Assembly: GCA_963724825.1 (NCBI GenBank)
Contig: CAVRWT010000005.1
Location: forward strand, 243,157 to 307,156
Direction: 5' to 3'
Source: JALYNX01 sp963724825
GTDB taxonomy: Bacteria; Actinomycetota; Acidimicrobiia; Spongiisociales; ZC4RG35
Length of the DNA stretch: 64,000 nucleotides
The first letter of the stretch is position 1; the number at the start of each line of letters is the position of its first letter. The translations under genes and the position numbers were made by a program. The notes beneath the pieces are model-generated. The model searched no databases and was not told where the DNA came from. It worked only from the letters and a program-made list of their open reading frames with translations. Positions 17,880 to 26,137 of the stretch are shown here, in pieces.

Positions 17880-18647
17880 TCAACTCCCGAGCCAGCGGGG
17901 GTCACGCTTCTCGAGGAACGCCGCGATGCCCTCCCGCGCGTCGTCGCTCATGGCCACCTCGGTAAGGCCGAGCTGGAGACGATCCAAGGCCGCATCGACA
18001 CCGAGATCCGAGACTCCCTGGAAGACGTCGCGACCCAGCATCAGGGTGGCCGGGCTCAGCGACTGCAGCCGGGCCACGATGTCATCGACGGCCGCGTCCA
18101 GCTCGGACCGCATGACGACCCGGGACACGGCGCCCAGCCGATAGGCCTCCTCGGCATCGATGGTCCGCCCCGTGAGCATCATCTCGAGCAGTGCCTTCCT
18201 CGGCATCGAGCGGGCCAGGGCCGCAGTGATCATCATCGGCCACAGTCCGACGTTGACCTCGGTGGTGCCCAGCCGGGCATCGTCGACACAGATGGTCATG
18301 TCGCAGGCAACGGCGAGCCCGAAACCGCCGGCGAGGGCGTGCCCGTTGACTCTGGCCACGGTTGGCTTGCCCGACCTCCACATGAGGCGAAAGAGGTCGG
18401 CGAACACTCCCCGCTTCTGATGGAGGCCAACGGCATCGTCGACAAATGACCCTGAAAGGTCTCCGCCCGCGCTGAACACCTCGTCGCCGGCCCCGGTGTA
18501 GACGATGACCTTCACCGAAGGGTCGGCCACAGCATGCTGTGTCGCCTCGAGCAACCCTGCCATGGTCTCGACCGAAATCGGGTTGCGGCGCTCCGGATCG
18601 TTGATTGTGATAGTCGCCCGGCCTTCGGACGCCTCGTAGTCCACCAT
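17880..18647 (-). CDS. Enoyl-CoA hydratase/isomerase (crotonase) family protein
   Basis: 255 aa crotonase. The oxyanion-hole segments are FSAGGDLSGS near residue 58 and NGHALAGGFGLAVACDM near 100-116. The second catalytic acid position reads LGTTEVNVGLWP, where classic hydratases have a Glu-Gly pair, so the exact reaction (hydration, isomerisation or other) is unclear. ATG 18647 (MVDYEASEG) is preferred over an upstream in-frame ATG. The gene stands alone between the repeat element and a divergent DUF5317 gene. Confidence 0.87.
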   Translation of the reverse strand: MVDYEASEGRATITINDPERRNPISVETMAGLLEATQHAVADPSVKVIVYTGAGDEVFSAGGDLSGSFVDDAVGLHQKRGVFADLFRLMWRSGKPTVARVNGHALAGGFGLAVACDMTICVDDARLGTTEVNVGLWPMMITAALARSMPRKALLEMMLTGRTIDAEEAYRLGAVSRVVMRSELDAAVDDIVARLQSLSPATLMLGRDVFQGVSDLGVDAALDRLQLGLTEVAMSDDAREGIAAFLEKRDPRWLGS

Positions 18648-18696
18648 CGATTTTCGCTTTCTTGTCAACACCGGCCTGGCTATTACCGTCGGTCAC

Positions 18697-19287
18697 ATGT
18701 TATGGATGGCGATTGTCCTCTTTCTTTCGTTGGCTATCGCCGTCCTCAGAGGAGGTCGTCTCACCAACCTGGGAGACATCGAGCTGAAAGCCTGGTGGCT
18801 TCTGCCGCTTGGCTTTGCCCTCCAACTCGCCACCGACTGGCTCCCCGACGCCGACTGGACACACGGGGTTGCCCTGGCGATGGTTCTCGTCTCTTTCGGC
18901 CTCCTGATGATCATGGTCGTCCTCAACCGGCAGAAGGCGGGAATGTGGCTGGCGGGGCTCGGCGTCCTCATGAACTTCACGGTGATTGCCCTCAACGGCG
19001 GAATGCCGGTGCTCGCCGGGGCAGCCGAGGTGGCAAGCGGCTTCGTTGTCTCGGCCCCGGATCTCAGCGACTCCTACAAGCACGTGCTGCTCGACGAGTC
19101 GTCGCGACTGACTTTCTTTGCCGATGTGATCCCGCTGCGAATCGCCACCATCGGACAGGTGATCAGTCTTGGTGACGTGTTCCTGGCAGTTGGGCTGGGG
19201 CGCTTCCTGGAGCACGAGCTCCGGAGGCCGCGGCGTTGGTTCAAGCGGGGCGCCCACGCCCAGGCCGGCTCGGCATCCAAGCCTTGA
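18697..19287 (+). CDS. DUF5317 membrane protein
   Basis: 196 aa with about four or five membrane helices and the DUF5317 features LRGGRLTNLGDIELKAWWLL at the N-terminus and ALNGGMPVLAGAA near residue 105. The family is uncharacterised and mostly found in actinobacteria and Firmicutes. ATG 18697 is 49 nt from the divergent enoyl-CoA hydratase start. The C-terminus is basic and cytoplasmic. Confidence 0.8.
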   Translation: MLWMAIVLFLSLAIAVLRGGRLTNLGDIELKAWWLLPLGFALQLATDWLPDADWTHGVALAMVLVSFGLLMIMVVLNRQKAGMWLAGLGVLMNFTVIALNGGMPVLAGAAEVASGFVVSAPDLSDSYKHVLLDESSRLTFFADVIPLRIATIGQVISLGDVFLAVGLGRFLEHELRRPRRWFKRGAHAQAGSASKP

Positions 19288-19305
19288 TGCCTCAGGTCTG
19301 GCTGC

Positions 19306-20559
19306 TCACACCCTCGCCGGGCTGAGAACCCCTCTGGCTTCGAGGATTCTGCGCACCGAGGCGACCACCTCGGGGTCGTATTCGTAGGCAGCGCCGGTGT
19401 GCAGATTCTCCAGAGCCTGAAGTGGTGACAGGCCTTGCTGGTAGACCTGCCAGTCGTAGGCGGCGGTGACCTTGATGATCCTGGAGACGACCGAGACATC
19501 GGGGTCGGTCTGCTCACCGGGTCTCCGGTAGGACTCGTATTGACGTCTCACGTGCTCGGCGACCCGGTCCAGGTAGGGGGACTCGGCGATGATCTCGGCG
19601 CTCCAACGTGCGATGTCGTCGTTGGTGTAGCCCATCTTGATGATTTGGGGCTCGTTGAGACTGACCCGCCCGATGTCGTGCATCAGCCCGGCGTACTCGA
19701 CGTCCTCGACCTGGGCCGGTCCCATTCCCATCTCCTTGGCCACCGCCGACGCCAGCTCGGTGGTGCGGTCGGCGTGACCGTCGACCCCGAGACCTGAGAC
19801 CTCCGGGATGCGGGCCAATGCCCTGATGGTCTGCTTGTAGGTGGCCTTGGTCTTCTGGAACCGCTTGAAGGCGGAGTGGGCGAAGGAGTATGGGAGCAGT
19901 GCGATCGGGAAGTGCCCACCAGTGCCAGCTGCCGGCCAGAGCTCACCGAACAGGGCGCCGGTCAGGGTGAGCCCGAGGAAGACATTCAGGTCGTAGAGGG
20001 CGGATCTCGCCAGATAGGTGCGGGAAAGCTCCCCTGGCTTGAGGACGAGTGCGGCTCGCAGCAGCACCTCGACCGCGATCCAGGCCACCAGGGCCACTCC
20101 GAACGGGACCAGGTCCTTGCAACTTCCCGAGGTGTCGGCAAACGACCCGACACGCATCGCCGAGTAGACGGTGGCGTAGGTCACGTACCCCGCAAAGCGC
20201 CGGGTGAGCGTCGGGAGCAAATCGATGTGCTTCTCCCCACGGGCCAACCCGAAGGCCCAGACGACAGCCAAGCCGATGCCGTACGTGGCGATACAAGCCG
20301 CGAGATCGACCTGCCCGGTCTCCTGGTTGGTGAGCACGAACGGGATGGCCGCAGCCACCGCAAGCCCGGTGGTGAATCGGTTGCCCGAGCTGGAGGTCGC
20401 CACTCCAACCAGCGATCCGATCACCAGGGCGGTGACACCGACCGCGATGCTGAAGGGATCGGTCGAGGCCTGGCTGGCCGCATAGAGCCCGACTCCGCCC
20501 GCAAACAACGGGAACAACCAGGAGACCGCAGCCACAGCGCGGGGATGCCAGTTAGCCAC
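19306..20559 (-). CDS. Membrane-anchored HD-domain protein
   Basis: 417 aa. Seven or so membrane helices fill residues 10-225, then an HD domain: VDGHADRTTELASAVA near 262 and GLMHDIGRVSLNEP near 290 give the H...HD metal ligands, with downstream conserved HVRRQYESYRRPG and VTAAYDW. The full GYP motif is degenerate, so phosphodiesterase activity on c-di-GMP is not certain; a nucleotide phosphohydrolase is equally possible. It follows the HD-GYP gene with an 8-nt overlap, so the two are co-translated. Confidence 0.8.
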   Translation of the reverse strand: MANWHPRAVAAVSWLFPLFAGGVGLYAASQASTDPFSIAVGVTALVIGSLVGVATSSSGNRFTTGLAVAAAIPFVLTNQETGQVDLAACIATYGIGLAVVWAFGLARGEKHIDLLPTLTRRFAGYVTYATVYSAMRVGSFADTSGSCKDLVPFGVALVAWIAVEVLLRAALVLKPGELSRTYLARSALYDLNVFLGLTLTGALFGELWPAAGTGGHFPIALLPYSFAHSAFKRFQKTKATYKQTIRALARIPEVSGLGVDGHADRTTELASAVAKEMGMGPAQVEDVEYAGLMHDIGRVSLNEPQIIKMGYTNDDIARWSAEIIAESPYLDRVAEHVRRQYESYRRPGEQTDPDVSVVSRIIKVTAAYDWQVYQQGLSPLQALENLHTGAAYEYDPEVVASVRRILEARGVLSPARV

Positions 20560-21947
20560 GGAGAGTCAACTCCGGTTCCTCGGCGAGACGGCGGGCCATC
20601 TCCTCGTCGTTCACGTGCGGGGCGCCCCAGTTGCGACCGGTCTTGATGAGGGCCTTCTCGAAGGCGTCGACCACGTCGGGGTGGAACTGCCCGCCGGAGT
20701 GGCGGCGCAGCTCGCGTAGGGCATATTGCTGGGAGAGGGCCATCCGGTAGGAACGTGCCGAAGTCATGGCGTCGAAGGCGTCGGCGACCCCGACGATGCA
20801 GGCCTCCAGACTCGGGGTCTGGCCATCGGTGTGACCACGACCGCCGTACCCGGTGCCGTCGAAATTGCTGTGATGTCCGGAAGCGATCTCGACCATCGGC
20901 TGCAGGAAGTCGACCTCGGCGAGGATCTCCTCGACGAGATGGGCGTGGGTCTGCATCTCGGCGTACTCCTCGTCATCGAGACGGCCCCGCTTGCGGATGA
21001 GCTCGGTGGGGACCGCCAGCTTCCCCAGGTCATGGATCAAAGCGGCCCAGCGCACCTTCTCCAGCTGGGTCCCGGTGAATCCGAGCTCCTCACCGATCAT
21101 CTGGGCGAAGACCGCGACCCGCTCGGTGTGGCCCCGGGTGTACATGTCTTTGGCCTCGAGAGTCTTGACGAAGCCGCGGATCGACCCGATGTGGGATTCC
21201 CGGAGCTGGGAGAAGGCGTAGAGCGACATGTGCCCGATGGCGTAGACCCCGACGATGAGGACCAGCACCGCTTGCCGGTTGGCGATGAGAACGGCGGCGC
21301 CGATCAGGCCGTCCGAGCAACCCCATGGCGAACTGCCCGAGGAAGAGCACATGCATCTGCGACCAGGGCTGGAGGTTGTCCTTGCCGAAGACGGTCTTCA
21401 CCGCTCGTCTGATGAGGACGGTCTGGACTGTGGCGTAGGCAAGGGCCGCCAACGCCGAGGCCACCGCCACCCGCACCAGGACCTCGGCAGTGTGCTCGGT
21501 GAGATGACCGAGGTTGACGTCGAGGAGGAACCCGGCAACCGCACCGGCGAGGACGAACTGGCCGAAATTGGCCAGGGGTTGGAACCAGCGCTTCTCCTTG
21601 AAGTCGAGCGGGGTGAACAGCGCCATCCCACCCATGAGAGCCATGGCGAACATGGCGTCGGAGTCCGGGGTCATGGCGAAGATGACACCGGCGGTCATCG
21701 CCACCATCACCGACGACGACTGGAGGAGACGGTCGTTGACCTCGACCGCAAAGAACTCGAGGAGGACGAAGAGGGCGGTGAAGGGAAGCCAGTACAGCCA
21801 CACCGGCGGATCGGAGAACATGTAGGTGAGGACCAGGGTCAGAATGCCCATGACCGAATAGGGCACAGCAATCTTGAGCTTTCGCTGCACCGTGGGGCGG
21901 AGACGGCCGAACCAGCCCCGAAGCGTTCTGTTCCTTCTCAGTTTCAT
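20552..21947 (-). CDS. Membrane HD-GYP-type phosphodiesterase (frameshifted)
   Basis: About 464 aa after removing one base near 21305-21330. The N-terminal membrane region (about eight helices, residues 25-235) starts in one frame. The HD-GYP domain is in the other: TRGHTERVAVFAQM, ALIHDLGKLAVP, then GHHSNFDGTGYGGRG with the GTGY variant of GYP, and VADAFDAMTSARSYR. HD-GYP proteins hydrolyse c-di-GMP. The frames join through FAMGLLG to GLIGAAVLIAN. ATG 21947 is the start. It is co-transcribed with the HD protein downstream. The frameshift is probably a sequencing indel. Confidence 0.82.
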
Positions 21948-21985
21948 GGGAGACCCCGATGTGTGTGGTGAGCCGGCGCCTTACA

Positions 21986-22075
21986 TCAGCCGATTCGGGA
22001 TGAAGCCGAGCCTGCGGCTATCACGGCAGCGAGGCTGGCGGCAGCAGCGAGAATTCGGACCAAACGGGCCTTCAT
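21986..22075 (-). CDS. Possible 29-aa hydrophobic peptide
   Basis: A short ORF with a basic start and hydrophobic core (MKARLVRILAAAASLAAVIAAG) looks like a signal-type or single-helix peptide. GGTGA lies about 12 nt upstream of the ATG. It is placed directly upstream of the HD-GYP gene in the same direction. It may be a leader peptide or chance; codon evidence is too short to decide. Confidence 0.25.
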   Translation of the reverse strand: MKARLVRILAAAASLAAVIAAGSASSRIG

Positions 22076-22200
22076 GCTGTGACGCTCACCTTCGGTTCTC
22101 GTATTTGGCCGGCATTGTGTTGCCGCCCAGACGTTCCGCTCCGCTGGGGTAGATGGCGTCCAATTGCGTACAGGCCGACGTCTGACGCCGGTCTCACCCG

Positions 22201-22220
22201 GTTCCCGCTTTCGCGGGAAC
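22201..22220. other. 8-bp hairpin with tetraloop in intergenic region
   Basis: GTTCCCGC pairs with GCGGGAAC around a 4-nt loop (TTTC on plus, GAAA on minus). On the minus strand the GAAA tetraloop makes a stable RNA hairpin in the 5' leader of the HD-GYP gene. The role is unknown. Confidence 0.45.
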
Positions 22221-22410
22221 TCTTCACATGTCAAAGAGGCCCCTGACTTCGCCCGCCACGGACCGAGGCAAACGGGTCAAAGACCTCGGTTGCCCCACGT
22301 ACCCATGAATAGCTCCAGCGCCCCGCAATCTAGACCTGTTGATTACCGGGAACAAGGGGACGGGCGACTATCCCATATGGGGTTGACACCCGGTTGTACC
22401 CTGACCCGAT

Positions 22411-23031
22411 ATGGACGTAGTCGCATTTCAGGAGAAGATCGGCCGGATCGATGGTGTCGAGGCGGCGCGCGTGGTCTACGGAAACGGGCACATCTCAGAG
22501 ATCCATGTCCTGGCCCGGCGTAACAAGCCGCCCAAGCAATTGGTGCGCGACGTCCAATCCCTCAGCCAGGCTCTCTATGGCCAGGAGATCGATCGGCGCG
22601 TCGTCTCCGTCGTCCAGTTGGCCGACGGCGACCTGGAAGGTGGGTTCCGCCCCGCACTGATCGATGTGGCCGAGACCCTGGAAGGCTCCCGAGCCGAGGT
22701 CACTGTGAGCCTCCGTTGGGAAAACGAGATCCTCTCCGGCACCGCCATCGGCGCCGCTGCCGCTTCGACCCGAGCCCGCCAGATCGCCGACGCCACGCTG
22801 GATGCGGTCCGGCAGGGGATTCACAAGGAGGCGGCCCTGGCGATCAACTCCATGGACGTCCCACTCCTCGGGAATCGAAAAGTCGCCGTCGCCCAGGTGG
22901 TGGTGGTAACCGAGGCCAGCGAACGGATGCTGATTGGCTGCGCGTACGTGGAGGACGAGGAGGGCAGGGCCGTGGTGAGAGCTGTGCTCGACGCCCTGAA
23001 CCGCTTCCTCCCCGACCTCAAACTGTCCTGA
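22411..23031 (+). CDS. Conserved-looking hypothetical protein, two alpha/beta domains
   Basis: 206 aa, no signal peptide or membrane helix, so probably cytoplasmic. The first part (1-75) has a beta-alpha-beta pattern with GVEAARVVYGNGHISEIHVLA and PPKQLVRDVQSLSQALYG. The second part (about 90-205) has VTVSLRWENEILSGTAIG and ARQIADATLDAVRQG, then a beta strand VAVAQVVVVTEASERMLIGCAYV. I do not recognise a named family. TACCCT ends 8 nt before ATG 22411, so the mRNA may be leaderless. The stop overlaps the putative CTG start of the next gene. Confidence 0.65.
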   Translation: MDVVAFQEKIGRIDGVEAARVVYGNGHISEIHVLARRNKPPKQLVRDVQSLSQALYGQEIDRRVVSVVQLADGDLEGGFRPALIDVAETLEGSRAEVTVSLRWENEILSGTAIGAAAASTRARQIADATLDAVRQGIHKEAALAINSMDVPLLGNRKVAVAQVVVVTEASERMLIGCAYVEDEEGRAVVRAVLDALNRFLPDLKLS

Positions 23032-24578
23032 CGAACGCGGTCGCCACCCCCCACTATCTGTCAGCCGAGGCTGCCCGACGCGTTCTACTTGCTGGAGGCA
23101 ACGCGGTGGATGCGGCGATCGCCGCCACCGCCGCGCAGGGCGTGGTGGCTCCTGAGACCTGTGGCATCGGCGGAGATCTGTTCGCCCTGATCCATCGCCC
23201 GGGATGGGAACGCCCACTAGCTCTGAACGCCTCTGGCAAGGCCGGGTCCTACGCCGATCCGGAGGCGCTGCGTTCGCTCGGCGTGACCGAGATCCCGCGC
23301 GATCACCCTTTGACGGTGACCATCCCCGGATGTGTCGACGGATGGGCGGCCCTGTCCACAGAGCTTGGAGTGTTGGGGTTGGGCGACTGCCTCCTGCCTG
23401 CGATCGAGCTCGCCGAAGGGGGCTTTGCGGTCTCCACCGAGCAGGCGAAGGCGTTTCGTCAAGCCGCAGCGATGTATTCAGCCCATCCGGCAGTTCACGA
23501 GTTCTATCCCGACGGTGAGGTGGTGTCGGCCGGCGACACCGTTCACCGAATCCCATTAGCGGCCACGCTGCGGGCTGTAGCGAAGGACGGCCGGGACGCC
23601 TTCTATCGAGGTGACCCCGCCTCCGAGATCGTCACCGAGCTCAGCGGGACGATCACCCTCGACGACCTCGCCCGTTCCCACGCCGATTGGGTGACGCCGA
23701 TCTCATGCAATGTGGCCGGGATCACCGCCTGGACCATCCCACCGAATTCGCAGGGCTATCTCGGCCCGGCCACCCTCGCCGTCTTCGAGATGGTGGGCCC
23801 ACCAGATGATCCGGGCGATCCGGACTGGCTCCATCTCCTGATCGAGGCCTTCCGTGCCGTGGCCTGGGAGCGCGACGATGTCGTGGCCGACCCCGAGACC
23901 GCACCTCTGCCTGCTGATCTGCTGCTGGACCGTGGTCGGCTGGGCCGGGCCGCGGCGACTGTCCATCGCGACCGGACCGGGATCTGGCCGCAGAGCATGG
24001 GCACCGAGTCGAGCACGGCATACCTTTGCGTGGTCGATGCCGAGGGGATGGCGGTATCGATCATCCATTCCAATTACTACGGGACTGGATCGGCCTTCGG
24101 AGCTCCAAGAGGCGGGTTCCTCCTCCACAATCGAGGAGGAGGATTCACTCTGACCCCGGGCCATCCCAACGAGCTGCTGCCGCACAAGAGACCGCTGCAC
24201 ACGCTGTCACCGACGCTCTGGACCGACGGCGACCAACCACGCTGGGTCATCGGGACCAGAGGTGGCTCAGTCCAGCCGCAGCTGGTCGCCCAGGTCGCCG
24301 CCCGGGTGGTGATCGCCGGCCAGGACCTCGACGAGGCCCAGGCGGCTCCCCGGTGGACCATCGCGGACCATGGCCCCTACTCGGCGCCGAGATCGGCAAT
24401 CGAGCCCGGAGTGCCGTCGTCGACCCTGGCCGAGCTGCGACGGCGCGGCCACTCGATCGAGGAGCTCGCGAGCCGGCAGCCGGGTTGGGGCCCGGTTTCG
24501 ATCATCGAGGTGAATGGCGGCGAGCGGCGAGCCGCCGCCGACCCCCGAGTGGACACCACAGCCGCGATCATCTTCTGA
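23028..24578 (+). CDS. Gamma-glutamyltransferase-like Ntn hydrolase
   Basis: About 516 aa. The start of the conserved fold is ATPHYLSAEAARRVLLAGG, followed by NAVDAAIAATAAQGV and GIGGDLFALIHRPG. The nucleophile Thr lies in SSTAYLCVVDAEGMAVS (TTH in classic enzymes; the second T and H are A and Y here), and the PRGGFLLHNRG and TPTL-like LHTLSPTLW segments follow. These enzymes hydrolyse gamma-glutamyl or related amides after autocleavage. No ATG/GTG/TTG exists before the conserved N-terminus; the only fit is CTG 23028, which overlaps the previous stop. No secretion signal is seen. Confidence 0.78.
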   Translation: MTNAVATPHYLSAEAARRVLLAGGNAVDAAIAATAAQGVVAPETCGIGGDLFALIHRPGWERPLALNASGKAGSYADPEALRSLGVTEIPRDHPLTVTIPGCVDGWAALSTELGVLGLGDCLLPAIELAEGGFAVSTEQAKAFRQAAAMYSAHPAVHEFYPDGEVVSAGDTVHRIPLAATLRAVAKDGRDAFYRGDPASEIVTELSGTITLDDLARSHADWVTPISCNVAGITAWTIPPNSQGYLGPATLAVFEMVGPPDDPGDPDWLHLLIEAFRAVAWERDDVVADPETAPLPADLLLDRGRLGRAAATVHRDRTGIWPQSMGTESSTAYLCVVDAEGMAVSIIHSNYYGTGSAFGAPRGGFLLHNRGGGFTLTPGHPNELLPHKRPLHTLSPTLWTDGDQPRWVIGTRGGSVQPQLVAQVAARVVIAGQDLDEAQAAPRWTIADHGPYSAPRSAIEPGVPSSTLAELRRRGHSIEELASRQPGWGPVSIIEVNGGERRAAADPRVDTTAAIIF

Positions 24579-24606
24579 CGGAGAGCTCGTGCGGGCGCGG
24601 AAGCCC

Positions 24607-24720
24607 TGGCGGACCGGCGCCTGTTCGCCCGTCCTTCGGACCCCGTGGGTCGACGGGCCGAAGTCGACCCCGACCTTTCCCGCACCTGCGGTCCGGGAGG
24701 CAGCCGGGCGAAGTCCGCCA
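24607..24720. repeat. Intergenic inverted-repeat element, copy 2
   Basis: The left arm is TGGCGGAC, a 9-nt CGGCGCCTG, then TTCGCCCG (24607-24631). The right arm is CGGGCGAAGTCCGCCA (24705-24720). An internal stem GGGTCGAC/GTCGACCC lies between. Compare the copy at 17773-17862, which has the same arms and the same asymmetric 9-mer. It fills most of the 170-bp gap between the GGT-like and LLM genes. Confidence 0.6.
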
Positions 24721-24748
24721 GCAATCAAAACCGCCGGGGATGGCGGCG

Positions 24749-25768
24749 CTACTTGCCCTGGATTTGCCTGATCACTTCGCTCAAGGCCTCCCGGTCGGTG
24801 TCCAGACCCGAGCCGATGGCGTAGAACCCGATCCGCTGCACCCGATCGCCGTAGCGCTCCCTGATCGCAGTCCCCAGCCGGTCGATCGGGGCGGCCACGC
24901 CTACCTCGAGCACCGCTTCATCGGGCACCACCGCCGCCATCTCCCCCCACTGGCCTCGCTTGGACATGGCGGTCAGTTGCTCGCCGAAGTCCCAGTCGTT
25001 CGACTCCAGCACCGGCTTGTAGGTGGGGGTCGATGCGTAGAAGGAGATCTGCTGTCGAACCGCGCCCATCGCCTCTTCGATTTGAGCGTCGGTGTCTCCC
25101 GTCATCACGAAGACCGTGGTCGCCAACTCGACATCGTCCAGAGAGCGCCCGGCCCGGGCCGCCCCTTCGGTGATCCCGGGAAGCACCACCCGGTCCAGGT
25201 AGCGGGTGGTGTGAAAAGGATGGACGTGGAACCCGTCGCACAGCTCGCCTGCCAGCCGGCTCAGATAGGGGCCAACGCCGGCGATGTAGATCGGGATGTC
25301 CGGATTGGGGATGGGCCCCGGATCGAAGAACGGTGTCATCAAAGACAGGTTGTAGAACTCGCCTTCGTACTTGAGCGGGGTCGAGTTCTGCCACGCCTCC
25401 CAGATGGCTCGACATGCCTGGATGTAATCCCGCAGCCGCGGGCCTGGCTGGTCCCAAGTCGATGCGAAGCGGCGAACGATATGGGCACGGACCTGCGTCC
25501 CCAGCCCCAAAAGGAACTTTCCCCTGGAAAGACGGGCCAGATCCCACGCTGTCATCGCCATCACCGTTGGAGAACGCGGAAAAGCGACGGCGATGGCGGT
25601 GCCGAGCTCGAGGTCTGCCGCTTCGGTACCGGCGAGCACCAATGGCAGGAAGGGGTCGTACTGAGTCTCGGCCGTGAAGAAGCCCGTGTATCCGAGATCG
25701 GAAGCCTCACGGGCAGCCGCCCCTGCCCCCTCCGGAGGACTGGGTGGAAAGTAGTAGTCCACCTTCAT
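24749..25768 (-). CDS. LLM-class F420-dependent oxidoreductase-like protein
   Basis: 339 aa luciferase-like TIM-barrel flavin oxidoreductase. It starts MKVDYYFPPSP and contains LGTAIAVAFPRSPTVMAMTAWDLARLSRGKFLLGLG, the usual barrel core, and GAGDRP-like binding segments. This group (with YEGEFYNLSLMTPFFDPGP) is usually annotated as F420-dependent in actinobacteria; the cofactor choice between F420 and FMN is inference. ATG 25768 is the family start. The long open frame continuing upstream to 27043 is antisense to rlmN and was rejected. Confidence 0.85.
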   Translation of the reverse strand: MKVDYYFPPSPPEGAGAAAREASDLGYTGFFTAETQYDPFLPLVLAGTEAADLELGTAIAVAFPRSPTVMAMTAWDLARLSRGKFLLGLGTQVRAHIVRRFASTWDQPGPRLRDYIQACRAIWEAWQNSTPLKYEGEFYNLSLMTPFFDPGPIPNPDIPIYIAGVGPYLSRLAGELCDGFHVHPFHTTRYLDRVVLPGITEGAARAGRSLDDVELATTVFVMTGDTDAQIEEAMGAVRQQISFYASTPTYKPVLESNDWDFGEQLTAMSKRGQWGEMAAVVPDEAVLEVGVAAPIDRLGTAIRERYGDRVQRIGFYAIGSGLDTDREALSEVIRQIQGK

Positions 25769-25793
25769 CCCACCAGCGTAGAGGCAGGCCGGA

Positions 25794-26135
25794 ATGGGTA
25801 GCCTTGGCTCCTTGATGAAGAGACTGGCCAAGATCGTTGGAATCGTTGCCGGGGCCGCGGCGCTCGTCTGGGCGATGCGGGACCGATTCATCTCGGTTGC
25901 CACCTCGCGCGAACCGGAGCCCCCAACCTTCCGGACCGGAGCGCCATCGCCTGCCTCGCCTGAGATCGACGTCATCGATGGCATCGGGCCGGTGTTCGCA
26001 GTGAGATTGAAGAGCGCCGGCATCGACAATGCAGCCAAGCTCGCGGCGGCGTCGCCCGACCGGGTCGCAGAGGCGGCGAGTGTCAGCGCGGCGCGGGCTC
26101 GATCCTGGATCGAGCAAGCCAAGTCGATCGACTGA
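25794..26135 (+). CDS. Membrane-anchored helix-hairpin-helix protein
   Basis: 113 aa. An N-terminal membrane helix (AKIVGIVAGAAALVWAM) and a Pro-rich linker precede a helix-hairpin-helix module (IDVIDGIGPVFAVRLKSAGI, then AAASPDRVAEAASVSAARARSWIEQA) of the kind that binds DNA backbone non-specifically. ATG 25794 and ATG 25815 (MKRLAKIV) are both possible. The stop is 2 nt from rlmN. The role is unknown; similar DUF4332-like HhH proteins occur in actinobacteria. Confidence 0.7.
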   Translation: MGSLGSLMKRLAKIVGIVAGAAALVWAMRDRFISVATSREPEPPTFRTGAPSPASPEIDVIDGIGPVFAVRLKSAGIDNAAKLAAASPDRVAEAASVSAARARSWIEQAKSID

Positions 26136-26137
26136 GA

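Larger units (their letters stand above)
21948..22410. other. 463-bp intergenic region between HD-GYP gene and unknown gene
   Basis: Divergent promoter region without a convincing conserved gene. It holds a strong GNRA-type hairpin at 22201-22220, a possible 29-aa peptide on the minus strand (see 21986-22075), and near the right end TTGACA at 22383-22388 plus TACCCT at 22397-22402 ahead of the gene at 22411. I looked for a c-di-GMP riboswitch because of the HD-GYP gene and did not see conserved core sequences. Confidence 0.5.

Noticed and set aside
21948..22410. Possible c-di-GMP riboswitch near the HD-GYP gene
   Set aside because: No conserved core of the GEMM class could be found on either strand.
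22716..23027. N-terminal extension of the gamma-glutamyltransferase frame
   Set aside because: Arg/Pro-rich sequence with no similarity, overlapping the gene at 22411. It is a shadow of that gene.
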